Shown: piece by piece, positions 1-7,162 of the stretch
How the letters are laid out: each line of letters opens with the position of its first letter
Numbering within the stretch: the stretch's first letter is position 1
Virus record (IMG/VR): IMGVR_UViG_3300044621_001214
Span: 1 to 41,324 of that record
DNA length: 41,324 nucleotides
Origin: a virus
Reading direction: 5' to 3' (one strand)
The notes under the pieces: model-generated
Seen by the model: the letters and a program-made list of their open reading frames with translations, nothing else
The model's database searches: none
What the model was told of the DNA's origin: nothing
Translations under genes and position numbers: made by a program

Positions 1-64
<64 letters not shown>

Positions 65-74
65 GTGTGGTGGA

Positions 75-126
75 TGGGCCGGGTTGGATTTGAACCAACG
101 TAGGCAGAGCCAGCGGATTTACAGTC
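75..126 (-). pseudogene. tRNA-Tyr(GTA) 3' fragment left by integration
   Basis: Minus-strand reading gives the 3' 52 nt of tRNA-Tyr: from the anticodon loop (CTGTAAA) through the variable arm and T arm to the acceptor CCGGCCCA. The 5' 30 nt (acceptor 5' strand, D arm and 5' anticodon stem) are missing and replaced by phage sequence from position 127. The intact gene is regenerated at the other end of the prophage. Confidence 0.88.
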
Positions 127-193
127 AGCTGAATCCAGTTCCACCCGTGCAGAACACTTGCGTGGAATGGCTGCAGGACTGCTTTTGACCCAT

Positions 194-207
194 CTGCACA
201 AGTGGGG
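194..207. promoter_or_regulatory. CTGCA-N4-TGCAG dyad, imperfect, upstream of RNAP
   Basis: CTGCA-CAAG-TGGGG: the left half and the first two bases of the right half match the phage-wide dyad found at 7149, 12310, 26047, 30646 and 38608. The base before CTGCA is T, as in most family members. It lies 44 bp before the RNA polymerase start codon. Confidence 0.4.
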
Positions 208-228
208 TGGAATTGGTGCTGCAAGGTG

Positions 229-240
229 CTGCATCTGCAG
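229..240. promoter_or_regulatory. CTGCA-N2-TGCAG dyad, short spacer, at RNAP start
   Basis: Both half-sites CTGCA and TGCAG are present with a 2-bp instead of a 4-bp spacer. The following ACCTCA also follows the dyad at 26047-26060 (TGCAGACCTCA in both). The ATG chosen for the RNA polymerase starts 11 bp further on, similar to the spacing at other family members. Confidence 0.45.
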
Positions 241-251
241 ACCTCATCCCT

Positions 252-2654
252 ATGCCGTTTGCGTCCACACCGCCTGATCAGCAGCAAAGGCAGAGGGAAA
301 AGCGCGAACGAGACAGGGCGAAATGGGATGCCATCAATGCCCGGGCCAAGCTCAAGGCGCAGGGCAAGGAAAGCATCACCGAATACGGCCGCGCTTTGTT
401 CAAGCAGCACGCCGAGACGGTGACTGTCGCCTTGGGGTTGCTGCTCGAGGAATTACTGGCCAACCCCAACAAACCGGGCCCGCACTTTGCGGCCTGGCCG
501 CTGTTGTTGGGCGTGACCGACAGGGGGCCCAGATCGCTGGCGGCCCTGGCCCTGGGGGTGGTGATCGATCAGATCAGCAACGAGCCCGAGCAGCGCAGCC
601 TGGCCGGCGCGATCGGCAGGACCCTGCAAGAAGAGCTGAAAGCCGGGCGACTTGAGAAGGCCAGCCCTGATTTGCTGCGCCTGATTCGCAAGCGCAAAGG
701 GGCCAGGGCCCTGAGCCAGAAGGCGGTGCTTGAGCAGCTGCAGCTGGACGCCACTGGCTGGACCCATCCCGAAAGGGTGGAGGTTGGCGGCCTGTTGCTG
801 CAGGTGATCCTGGCGAACACCGACCTGATCGAGACCGGCAGCCGCGTGCGCCGCGGCCGGTGCCACCCCACCGTCAGGCCCACCGCAGCAGCGCTTGAGC
901 TGATCAAGGCCAACCCACCACGACCATGGCCGGTCAAGCGGTTGCCAATGCTGGTGCCGCCCCGCCAATGGCAAGGCATGTACGGCGGCGGGCACCTGGA
1001 CAACGATTTGCCCCTGGTGCGCAGCCGCGCCGGGCTGGATCTGAGCCACCTGGATCAGCAGGCCCTGGCGCCGGTGATCAAGGCGGTCAACACCTTGCAG
1101 CGACAACAGCTGCGGGTGGACCGGACGATGGTGGACCTGCAGCGAACGGCCTGGGACCACAACATTCGTGGCCTGTTCCCGCTGCAGCGCGACCCGCTGG
1201 TGGCACCGCCCAGGCCTCAAGAACACGTAGGCCCGGAGCTATTCAAGGCCTGGCAGCGGCAGGTGCTGGCCGCTCAGCACGACCGCTGCGAAGGGGCCAA
1301 GACCCGCAGCCGGATTGAGGAAGCCATCCGTCAGTGCGAGGAGGTGGCAGACATGCCGATCTGGTTTGCGTACTGCGCCGATTTTCGGGGGCGTCTGTAC
1401 AGCAGTAACCGGTATGCCACACACCAGGGCCCCGACTGGGAAAAGGCGGCGATCAACTTTGCCGCCGGTGAGCGCTGCACTGTCGAAGCCTTTGAGTGGT
1501 TGCTCAAGGCGGCGGCCGGCCACTGGGGGATTCGTGGCAGTTGGAAAGCCCGCGAGCAGTGGGGCCGGCAGCACCTGCCTGAAATCGTGGCCGCGGCCCA
1601 GGCCCCACTTGATCGGCTTGAGCTTTGGCGTGATGCCAAGGATCCATGGCAGTTCCTGCAGCTTTGCCAGGCGATTGCTCAACAGATCGAGGACCCCAGC
1701 GCCCCGTGCTCAGTGCCGGTGCGGTTTGACCAAACCTGCAGTGGGATCGGGATTGCTGCGGCCTTGATTCGAGACCGCAAGCTGGCCAGGCTGACCAACC
1801 TGATCGGCAAGACACCCAAGGATCTCTACGGGCACATCGCCGAGCAGTTGCAGCGCCTGTTGCAACTGGACCTCAGCAACGGCAGTGAGACGACGCAGCG
1901 CAGCGCAGCGTTTTGGCTGCGTCAGGACATCGACCGGGGCCTGTGCAAGGGGCCGGTGATGACCACCATCTACGGGGCCCAGTACCACGGGCTAGTTGAT
2001 GGGCTGGTAGCGGTTCTGCAAGAGCGCAACGCTGGCCTGAGCCTGGGCCAATGGGAGTCGGGCTACCTGGCGCCGGCCCGCTACCTGGCGAAGAAGTTCA
2101 GAGGCTTGCTGGCCGTCGAGCTGAAGAGCTGCCTGGCCCTGCAGGGATGGCTGCGCGACGCATCCAGGCTGGTCCTGGCCAAGGGCAAGCCACTGCAATG
2201 GACAAGCCCCATGGCCATGCCAATCAGGCTCGGCGATCGGCTCGAGGCCAGCAGCAAGGTCACGACGCTGACCCAGGGCAATCGCCGGTGGCAGGCATGG
2301 AACGACCGAGCCGAGGAGGGAGAGCTTTCGGCACGCAGCACAAACCGATCCATCACAGCCAACACCATCCATGCCTTTGACGGTGCTTTTTGTCAGATGA
2401 TCATCTCCATGGGTGGGGAGCAGCGGGCGCCACTGCTAACCAATCACGACTGCTTTGCGACAATTCCGGCCAGCGCCGGCTGGCTTCATCACACCCTTCA
2501 CGACCAGCTCAGGGTGCTGTATGCGCCTGACTGGCTTGGGCAGATGCGCCATGAGATCGCAGCCATAGCAGGGGTTAAGGGGATCAAGGCGCCGCCGATT
2601 GTCGGCGACCTGTGCCATGGCGAGATCGGCCAGAACCAGCACTGCTTTTCTTGA
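252..2654 (+). CDS. T7-type single-subunit DNA-directed RNA polymerase
   Basis: Product of about 800 aa, with the palm/fingers motifs of the T7 RNA polymerase family. Motif A is FDQTCSGIG, with the metal-binding Asp near residue 493. Motif B is CKGPVMTTIYG, with Lys ~566 and Tyr ~574 at the same spacing as T7 K631/Y639. Motif C is NHDCFATIP, with the second catalytic Asp ~733. Motif C has Cys where T7 has Ser (HDS). The enzyme would transcribe the phage middle and late genes from phage-specific promoters; candidates are the CTGCA-N4-TGCAG dyads. ATG 252 is preferred because it follows the dyad at 229-240; GTG 207 in the same frame would add 15 residues and overlap it. It is the first gene inside the left end. 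In the excised circle it would follow the integrase arm. Confidence 0.93.
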   Translation: MPFASTPPDQQQRQREKRERDRAKWDAINARAKLKAQGKESITEYGRALFKQHAETVTVALGLLLEELLANPNKPGPHFAAWPLLLGVTDRGPRSLAALALGVVIDQISNEPEQRSLAGAIGRTLQEELKAGRLEKASPDLLRLIRKRKGARALSQKAVLEQLQLDATGWTHPERVEVGGLLLQVILANTDLIETGSRVRRGRCHPTVRPTAAALELIKANPPRPWPVKRLPMLVPPRQWQGMYGGGHLDNDLPLVRSRAGLDLSHLDQQALAPVIKAVNTLQRQQLRVDRTMVDLQRTAWDHNIRGLFPLQRDPLVAPPRPQEHVGPELFKAWQRQVLAAQHDRCEGAKTRSRIEEAIRQCEEVADMPIWFAYCADFRGRLYSSNRYATHQGPDWEKAAINFAAGERCTVEAFEWLLKAAAGHWGIRGSWKAREQWGRQHLPEIVAAAQAPLDRLELWRDAKDPWQFLQLCQAIAQQIEDPSAPCSVPVRFDQTCSGIGIAAALIRDRKLARLTNLIGKTPKDLYGHIAEQLQRLLQLDLSNGSETTQRSAAFWLRQDIDRGLCKGPVMTTIYGAQYHGLVDGLVAVLQERNAGLSLGQWESGYLAPARYLAKKFRGLLAVELKSCLALQGWLRDASRLVLAKGKPLQWTSPMAMPIRLGDRLEASSKVTTLTQGNRRWQAWNDRAEEGELSARSTNRSITANTIHAFDGAFCQMIISMGGEQRAPLLTNHDCFATIPASAGWLHHTLHDQLRVLYAPDWLGQMRHEIAAIAGVKGIKAPPIVGDLCHGEIGQNQHCFS

Positions 2655-2658
2655 TTCG

Positions 2659-2691
2659 CCCCTAGGTGGGTTGCCATCCCATGCCTAGGGG
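2659..2691 (+). terminator. Strong hairpin after the RNAP gene
   Basis: CCCCTAGG pairs with CCTAGGGG (8 bp) and an inner TGGG pairs with CCCA around a 7-nt loop. It starts 5 nt after the RNA polymerase stop codon. No T run follows, so it may be an RNA-processing or stability hairpin rather than an intrinsic terminator. Confidence 0.5.
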
Positions 2692-2727
2692 CCTACTGTC
2701 CGCCTGTTCTCCACATGTGACGCGCAA

Positions 2728-3381
2728 ATGCCGCGGACGATGCTGACTACCCCAGTGGGCGATGCCTATTGGGCGAAATGCTTTGAGCCTGAGGAAGACC
2801 GATTCGATGAAGGGAAGCCCCGCAGCTGGTCAATCAGCTGGTGTGGCGACCAGAACAGCAAGGACGTGCTGGCCCTGATGCAGACCATCGAGGCTGAGTT
2901 CGCCCGCATTCATGGCGAGGGCGCCAAGCCCAGCAAGAACGCCTGGCCCTTCCGCGAGCAGACCGACAAGGACGGCAAGGCCACCGGTCTGCTCGAGTTC
3001 CGGTTCAAGAAGAACGAGACCACCAAGAAGGGCATGACCTTGATGGCCCCGGCCGTCTACGACAGCCACAAGAACCCTTGGCCCGAGGGAGTGCTGATCG
3101 GGAACGGCAGCAAGGTCAAGGTCGCGTTCTCGGCCTGGGGCTGGGAGGACAAGTTCGGCAAGAAGGGCGTGAGCTTGAGCTTTGAGGCGCTGCAGGTCCT
3201 CGACCTGGTGCCTTACGAGCGCAAGGACCCGGGCGATGCCTTCGGGATGGAGAACGGGTATGTGGCCGAAACCCCGGCCGACGCCTTCACCAGCAGCAAA
3301 AGCAATGAGGCCCTGACTCCCAGCCAGCGGCTTGCCCAGCGCGCGGCCACCCCGGCCGACGACGAGGAGATCCCGTTCTGA
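2728..3381 (+). CDS. Single-stranded DNA-binding protein, T7 gp2.5-like
   Basis: 217 aa. The body is mixed basic/acidic with aromatic residues, including a core around residues 85-150 (LEFRFKKNETTKKG, VAFSAWGWEDKFGKKG) as in phage ssDNA-binding proteins. The last residues are DDEEIPF, the acidic tail ending in an aromatic residue by which SSB and gp2.5 proteins recruit partners. It would coat single-stranded DNA during phage replication and recombination. It is the second gene after RNA polymerase, and the next gene overlaps it by one base (TGATG), suggesting translational coupling. ATG 2728 was taken; ATG 2740 is also possible. The family call rests on the tail and context; no OB-fold search was possible. 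Confidence 0.8.
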   Translation: MPRTMLTTPVGDAYWAKCFEPEEDRFDEGKPRSWSISWCGDQNSKDVLALMQTIEAEFARIHGEGAKPSKNAWPFREQTDKDGKATGLLEFRFKKNETTKKGMTLMAPAVYDSHKNPWPEGVLIGNGSKVKVAFSAWGWEDKFGKKGVSLSFEALQVLDLVPYERKDPGDAFGMENGYVAETPADAFTSSKSNEALTPSQRLAQRAATPADDEEIPF

Positions 3382-3740
3382 TGAAGACCGCCGACTTCGA
3401 GTTGAACGTCCCGCTGATGTCCAAGGCCCGCCCCCGTTCCCCCAGGGGAGGCGGCAGGCCCTACATGCCAAAGGCCTACATGGACTGGAAGGCCAACGTC
3501 AGAGCAATCCTTGGCGAGTGGTGGACCATTCCGCCGCTGCCCAAGGTGACGGCCCTGGTGCTGGTGTTCCGCGGTCCGGCCCGAGGCGATTTGGACAACC
3601 TGGCGGGCGCGGTGCTCGACAGCGGCAATGGCCTGATCTGGGCCGACGACCGGGTGGGCGTGCTGCCCACCCTCGCCTTGCGCTGGACGAAAGCAGCCAA
3701 GGCAGAGCAATCCATCTACATGAAGGTGATCTGGGAATGA
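3381..3740 (+). CDS. RusA-like Holliday junction resolvase
   Basis: 119 aa, close to the usual RusA length. The N-terminal KARPR motif (residues 15-19), the central GDLDNLAGAVLD (69-80) and the DD pair (89-90) are the RusA signature; the Asp residues bind the catalytic metal. RusA cleaves four-way junctions, so the product would resolve branched DNA before packaging, a job done in T7 by endonuclease gp3. The Lys that follows DLDN in E. coli RusA (DLDNLLK, K76 from memory) is Gly 76 here, which may affect activity. It overlaps the SSB stop by one base and the next gene by four (ATGA), so it is part of a tight replication/recombination operon. Confidence 0.85.
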   Translation: MKTADFELNVPLMSKARPRSPRGGGRPYMPKAYMDWKANVRAILGEWWTIPPLPKVTALVLVFRGPARGDLDNLAGAVLDSGNGLIWADDRVGVLPTLALRWTKAAKAEQSIYMKVIWE

Positions 3741-4015
3741 GCCAGGACATGGCCGCCCTGCTGACAGAGCGGGGCAAGCGCTACGGCGACTTCTTCACCC
3801 ACGCGGTGATCACGCAAAACCTCAAGGACGAGATCAACGTCTGGGTCGAAAAGAAAAAGCTCGACCTGGCATCTGATCAGCACGAGGCGCTCGAGATGAT
3901 TTGCCACAAGATCGGGCGGATTCTCAATGGCGACCCCGACTACGCCGACAGCTGGCGAGACATCGCTGGCTACGCACTGCTGGTCGCCGATCGGCTTGAG
4001 GGGGTGGTGCGATGA
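3737..4015 (+). CDS. Small phage protein, DUF6378-like
   Basis: 92 aa from ATG 3737, which overlaps the previous stop as ATGA. The sequence (ERGKRYGDF near the N terminus; MICHKIGRILNGDPDYADSWRDIAGYALLVADRL at the C terminus, starting at about residue 54) fits the DUF6378 pattern common in phages: a helical protein with GD...D.W.DIAGY. Biochemical function is not known to me. A longer open frame begins at 3332 but runs through the RusA gene, so the short start was chosen. The context is the replication/recombination operon between SSB and exonuclease. Confidence 0.75.
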   Translation: MSQDMAALLTERGKRYGDFFTHAVITQNLKDEINVWVEKKKLDLASDQHEALEMICHKIGRILNGDPDYADSWRDIAGYALLVADRLEGVVR

Positions 4016-4605
4016 ATTGCCCTCATTGCGGACACGGCAAAAGCCGAGTCACTGAAACCAGGGCAGCGGATGAAGCCGATCGGCGCATCCGCCTGTGCCT
4101 TGGCTGCGCGCGCACTTTTCAAACTCTTGAAAGGGTGTGCGTGTTTGCCGGCAAGGCTGCTGGCTACATCGAAGCAGGCCCGCCAATCCCTGCATTGGCG
4201 GTTGTTCCTGATCCTGTGTCCCGCGTCGAGGCAGAAACCGCGCAAACCGTGCAAAAGCCGGTGTCCCGGTATGTGGCAGCGCTGAACACCGAATCCCTAT
4301 CTGGCATCTCCATGGAGGTGCAAATGCGGTTGGTCGAGTGGTGGAACGTGAGCCGCCGCTCAAAGCACAAGGGCAATGCCACGTGGACCGTGGCGGCGTG
4401 GGAGGCCAGCGTCAAACGGGTCGCTGCCTTGCCTCCATCGCAACAGCTGCTGCTGGCCCAAGCCGGGGTTGAGCACGGCTGGCAAACCCTCAAGCCCGAA
4501 TACATCAAGGACGAGCTGGCTCGGCCAACGGCTGCCGGCCGTCCCATGCCCAAAGACCCCGCGATGCTCGCCGCTCTTGAGCAATGGCCAAGCCAAACCG
4601 CCTGA
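4012..4605 (+). CDS. NrdR-type zinc-ribbon protein with helical C-terminal domain
   Basis: 197 aa. Residues 1-45 form a zinc ribbon with Cys 3, 6, 29 and 32 and the RVTETR...RRIRLCLGCARTFQTLER pattern typical of the NrdR N terminus (also resembling Ogr/Delta zinc fingers). NrdR's ATP-cone does not follow. Instead, residues ~95-170 are helical, with EWW..SRR.KHKG.ATWT and LAQAGVEHGWQTLKPEY, a pattern seen at the C terminus of phage replication/primosome proteins (an ..GW..L.P end). I infer a DNA-binding replication or regulatory protein; the exact role is unknown. It overlaps its upstream neighbour by 4 nt and its downstream neighbour by 22 nt. Confidence 0.72.
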   Translation: MNCPHCGHGKSRVTETRAADEADRRIRLCLGCARTFQTLERVCVFAGKAAGYIEAGPPIPALAVVPDPVSRVEAETAQTVQKPVSRYVAALNTESLSGISMEVQMRLVEWWNVSRRSKHKGNATWTVAAWEASVKRVAALPPSQQLLLAQAGVEHGWQTLKPEYIKDELARPTAAGRPMPKDPAMLAALEQWPSQTA

Positions 4606-5120
4606 CGCCAGAGACGTTTCTGGCCGTGGCCGAAATGATCGCGGCCCAGCTGCGAATCAAAGAGGCCGACCGCTGGAGCCCGCACATCTGCCGGCTCAAG
4701 TTCCACAGCTTCACGTCCGAGTTCCCGGAGATCAGCGAGCCGCAATTCATGTGGGCCGCCGAGCAGTGGATTCAAGGACTCGAGCCCAATTCCTTTAAGC
4801 GCTACCCGACCTGGAAAGAGTTGATGGCCCCGCTTTACCGGACCGAAAACGGGCTGGCCAACAGGAGCTGGGGCTTTCGCCCGGAGCTACCTGGCTTCTG
4901 CCAGCCCACCATTGATCAACTGGCCCTGCTGCCGGGGACGCCCAGCTCTGTCGTGGCGCCGCCGGACCCGCACAACGCTGACGCTTACGTGCCATTCCAG
5001 GCCAGCGATCACCCGCTGCTGCCACCTGCGGCCGACGAAAGCCCAGCGCTGACGCCGGAGAAGTGGGCCGACTACATCAACTGGGTGGCCCAGCAGGAGG
5101 CCCAGATGGCTGATGCGTGA
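4584..5120 (+). CDS. Unknown replication-operon protein
   Basis: 178 aa, family not recognised. Residues ~1-85 are helical and rich in Trp (WSPHICRLKF, FMWAAEQWIQGL, RYPTWKELMAPLY). Residues ~95-150 are Pro-rich, and a short C-terminal helix ends EKWADYINWVAQQEAQMADA. The W..W...L...P...F.YPTW.EL layout recalls small helicase-loader or replisome-organiser proteins of phages, but that is only an impression. Together with the preceding zinc-ribbon gene it takes the place where T7-like phages carry primase-helicase and DNA polymerase. ATG 4584 lies inside the end of the previous gene; the next gene overlaps by one base. Confidence 0.7.
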   Translation: MAKPNRLTPETFLAVAEMIAAQLRIKEADRWSPHICRLKFHSFTSEFPEISEPQFMWAAEQWIQGLEPNSFKRYPTWKELMAPLYRTENGLANRSWGFRPELPGFCQPTIDQLALLPGTPSSVVAPPDPHNADAYVPFQASDHPLLPPAADESPALTPEKWADYINWVAQQEAQMADA

Positions 5121-5320
5121 TGGAACCGCTGATCAGCAAAGGCGAGCTGCGCAGCATCCTTGAGCGCGGCCTGCTCACCGGCAAATGGTCGGTGCTGCAG
5201 TTCAACAAAGGCGGCCCTGATGTGGTGCTGCCAAGCAAAGAGTTTCTTGATCAGCACCCGCAGTTCATGGACATGCAGTTTCGAGATCTGGCGGCATTTA
5301 AGAGGGAGGGGCACCAGTGA
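5120..5320 (+). CDS. Small hypothetical protein
   Basis: 66 aa from ATG 5120 (TGATG overlap with the previous stop; GTG 5117 would add one residue). It begins MEPLISKGELRSILERGLL and contains a KWSVLQFNKGGPDVVLPSKEFL segment with alternating hydrophobic residues. Not recognised. It is one of a chain of very short genes with overlapping start and stop codons between the replication genes and the exonuclease, typical of podovirus middle regions. Confidence 0.65.
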   Translation: MEPLISKGELRSILERGLLTGKWSVLQFNKGGPDVVLPSKEFLDQHPQFMDMQFRDLAAFKREGHQ

Positions 5321-5547
5321 GCTGGGAGGACTACAGCAAAGGTCAAGCGGTCCGCTTTAGGGCTCTTGGCGGATGGATTAAAGGGCACATCGGCGAGGTC
5401 TACGACAACTCGGTTTCGGTTGTCTTCAGCCTTGGCTCAGAAGTCGCCACCACACGTGTTTACGACACCAGGAGCATTAAGCCGTGGACAGCAAAGCCCC
5501 CCAAGAAAGACAAATCGACGTCGAACGATCAGCCCTTGTTCGACTAA
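5317..5547 (+). CDS. Small hypothetical protein, possible SH3-like beta barrel
   Basis: 76 aa from GTG 5317, overlapping the previous stop as GTGA. Residues 8-60 alternate short beta-prone stretches (QAVRFRALGGWIKGHIGEVYDNSVSVVF, then ATTRVYDTRSIKPW) like small SH3-type barrels; this is a fold guess from pattern only. The tail is Lys/Ser-rich and ends DQPLFD. Function unknown. Confidence 0.65.
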   Translation: MSWEDYSKGQAVRFRALGGWIKGHIGEVYDNSVSVVFSLGSEVATTRVYDTRSIKPWTAKPPKKDKSTSNDQPLFD

Positions 5548-5666
5548 TGGAGATGGCCAGGAAGCGCTGCCACGAGGCAGAGGAGGAAGGGGCCAACTAC
5601 GTCTCCACCTGGTGGGGCGGGTACGTCAGGGCCCTGGAAGAGGTGCTCGACATGGAGGGCCAGTGA
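5547..5666 (+). CDS. Very small hypothetical protein
   Basis: 39 aa from ATG 5547, chosen because it overlaps the previous stop as TAATG. An in-frame GTG at 5484 would give 60 aa but a 64-nt overlap. The sequence is one charged helix (MEMARKRCHEAEEEGANY) followed by a Trp-rich segment (STWWGGYVRALEEVL). Not recognised. Confidence 0.5.
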   Translation: MEMARKRCHEAEEEGANYVSTWWGGYVRALEEVLDMEGQ

Positions 5667-5893
5667 TGGGCTGGTCAGAAACAAAGCGGCTGCCAAGCGA
5701 AGGGCCAGAGCCCAACCTGGGCGCCGGCATCAGTCGGCCGCTGCCTACCGAGGCGACCAGGCTTTACCGGCTGTCCGTCAAGCAGCCCGGCAAGCCTGTC
5801 CTGCGGCTGACAATCCCAGCGCCGACAAAGGCAAAAGCCATCAAGTATTGCCAGAACCGCTGGCCTGACTGCACCGTCGAGGTACTTCAATGA
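5666..5893 (+). CDS. Small hypothetical protein
   Basis: 75 aa from ATG 5666 (TGATG overlap). A longer open frame exists from 5366 but it crosses two neighbouring genes. The C-terminal half (TRLYRLSVKQPGKPVLRLTIPAPTKAKAIKYCQNRWPDCTVEVLQ, from about residue 31) has a beta-beta-alpha-beta look with basic residues. Its stop overlaps the next start as ATGA. Function unknown. Confidence 0.62.
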   Translation: MGWSETKRLPSEGPEPNLGAGISRPLPTEATRLYRLSVKQPGKPVLRLTIPAPTKAKAIKYCQNRWPDCTVEVLQ

Positions 5894-6090
5894 AATTGCT
5901 GGACACCCTGACTGAGCTGTATTGGTCGCTTGGCGAATACAGCATTGACGACCGCCGCCGCATGAAGACGGTGGTTTACGAGTTGGCCAAGATCATTCGC
6001 ACCTGGGCGCCAGACCCTGGGCAGGCCCGCATCTGCCACCTGGCTATCAACGAAGTGGCGGATCGGTTGGTCAGGGAGGTGGAGGGGTAA
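5890..6090 (+). CDS. Small helical hypothetical protein
   Basis: 66 aa, mostly helical and amphipathic (MKLLDTLTELYWSLGEYSIDDRRR, VVYELAKIIRTWAP, ICHLAINEVADRLVREV). Not recognised. It is the last member of the overlapping chain that begins with SSB; a 38-bp gap with a perfect hairpin follows. Confidence 0.62.
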   Translation: MKLLDTLTELYWSLGEYSIDDRRRMKTVVYELAKIIRTWAPDPGQARICHLAINEVADRLVREVEG

Positions 6091-6100
6091 GCGTCTCAGC

Positions 6101-6116
6101 TTAGTGAGAACACTAA
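6101..6116. promoter_or_regulatory. Short perfect hairpin between operons
   Basis: TTAGTG-AGAA-CACTAA is a 6-bp perfect inverted repeat with a 4-nt loop, in the gap between the gene ending at 6090 and the next start. It is followed by A-rich rather than T-rich sequence, so it does not look like a plus-strand terminator. An operator or an RNA hairpin is possible. Confidence 0.35.
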
Positions 6117-6137
6117 AACAACCAACCAGTGAAAGCC

Positions 6138-6404
6138 ATGATTGACAACAACACCCAGCGCCTCCTCGAACTCACGGAAAGATTCTTTGAGGCTATTTCT
6201 CTTTGCTGCGATTGGGACACGGGATTTACCGAAAGTGCGGGAGTTGATGAGCTATGCAAGGCCTTGATAGGGCTGGAGCTTATAGAGGGCCAGGGCTGCA
6301 ACTTGCAAGGCCTGCGCAATGCTGGTCTTGATTTAAGACGTCTTGTCATCGAGATTCGCGCGCAGAGGCTGGGTCTCCCAATAGTCAGCTGGAAACACCG
6401 ATGA
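6138..6404 (+). CDS. Small hypothetical protein
   Basis: 88 aa from ATG 6138 (GTG 6129 would add three residues). Predicted all-helical: N-terminal NTQRLLELTERFFEAISLCCDW, then GVDELCKALIGLELIEGQGC and LRRLVIEIRAQRLGLP. Base composition is visibly more AT-rich than the neighbours, which hints at a separate origin. It ends four bases inside the exonuclease gene (ATGA). Not recognised. Confidence 0.6.
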   Translation: MIDNNTQRLLELTERFFEAISLCCDWDTGFTESAGVDELCKALIGLELIEGQGCNLQGLRNAGLDLRRLVIEIRAQRLGLPIVSWKHR

Positions 6405-7141
6405 AAGCCCTCATCGACACCGAGGTCTACCTCTACCGAGCTGCCGCGGCCTGCGAGTTTGAGGCCGAATGGGCACCAGATGACTGGACTTACCTCTGCC
6501 GCCATGGCGATGCGCAGGCTCAGTTCCAGGAGGCGATCAGCGAAATCCGAGACACCCTGCCCGACCACCGGCCAGTGCTGGTGTTCAGCGATCGGGTGTC
6601 CTTCCGCTATGGCGTCTGGCCGCACTACAAGGCCAACCGCAAGAAGTACCGCAAGCCGGCTGGCTACCGGCACTTGATCGAGTGGGTCAGCAAGGTGGCC
6701 CCGGCCCGCGGCTGGGAGGTGGTGCGCCTGCCGGACATCGAGGGAGACGACGTGCTCGGCGTCCTCTATGAGGAGGGCGACGTCATCGTCTCGATCGACA
6801 AAGACATGCTCACCCTGCCGGGCCTGCACCTGCGTGATGGCGAGCTGATGGAAGTGAGCCGACTTGAGGCCGATCGCAACTTCTACACCCAGGTCCTGGT
6901 AGGTGACGCCAGCGACAACTACCCCGGCTGCCCCGGCGTTGGCGCAGTAGGCGCAGCAAAGCTGCTTGCTGGCTGCACTGCAGAGGTGGAGATGTGGCAG
7001 GCCGTGCTTGAGGCCTTTTCCAAAAAGGCCCTTGGCGAACCTCACGCCATCACCCAGGCCAGATGCGCGCGGATACTGCGTGCTGGCGAGTACGACTTGA
7101 CTGCCCAGGCTCCCCTGCTATGGAGTCCGCCGGTAGCCTGA
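6401..7141 (+). CDS. 5'-3' exonuclease of the FEN/T7 gp6 family
   Basis: 246 aa. The flap-endonuclease metal and substrate residues are in order: Asp 6 (LIDTEVY), the arch region with YGVWPHYKANRKKYRKP (70-86), IEGDDVLG (113-120; Glu 114, Asp 116, Asp 117), SIDKDML (131-137; Asp 133, Asp 135) and VGDASDNYPGCPGVG (167-181; Asp 169, Asp 172), which leads into the helix-hairpin-helix. In T7, gp6 removes RNA primers, degrades host DNA and processes concatemers; the same roles are likely here. It is the last gene of the DNA-metabolism block. Its stop lies just before a perfect CTGCA-N4-TGCAG dyad that opens the virion block. Confidence 0.92.
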   Translation: MKALIDTEVYLYRAAAACEFEAEWAPDDWTYLCRHGDAQAQFQEAISEIRDTLPDHRPVLVFSDRVSFRYGVWPHYKANRKKYRKPAGYRHLIEWVSKVAPARGWEVVRLPDIEGDDVLGVLYEEGDVIVSIDKDMLTLPGLHLRDGELMEVSRLEADRNFYTQVLVGDASDNYPGCPGVGAVGAAKLLAGCTAEVEMWQAVLEAFSKKALGEPHAITQARCARILRAGEYDLTAQAPLLWSPPVA

Positions 7142-7148
7142 GGTTGAT

Positions 7149-7162
7149 CTGCACCCCTGCAG
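7149..7162. promoter_or_regulatory. CTGCA-N4-TGCAG dyad (perfect) opening the virion block
   Basis: CTGCA-CCCC-TGCAG, identical in its 14 bp to the copy at 12310-12323. It lies 7 bp after the exonuclease stop codon, at the junction from DNA-metabolism to virion genes, and abuts the GTG start of the next gene. Confidence 0.6.

Larger units (their letters stand above)
127..251. promoter_or_regulatory. Left-end phage leader with GTGGAA repeats
   Basis: Non-coding stretch between attL and the RNA polymerase gene. It holds the hexamer GTGGAA twice in direct orientation (162-167 and 207-212) and once inverted (TTCCAC at 139-144). Short repeats beside a core site are typical of integrase arm-type binding sites, so that role is an inference here. 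Two imperfect members of the CTGCA-N-TGCAG dyad family (194-207, 229-240) lie at its right end. Confidence 0.4.
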
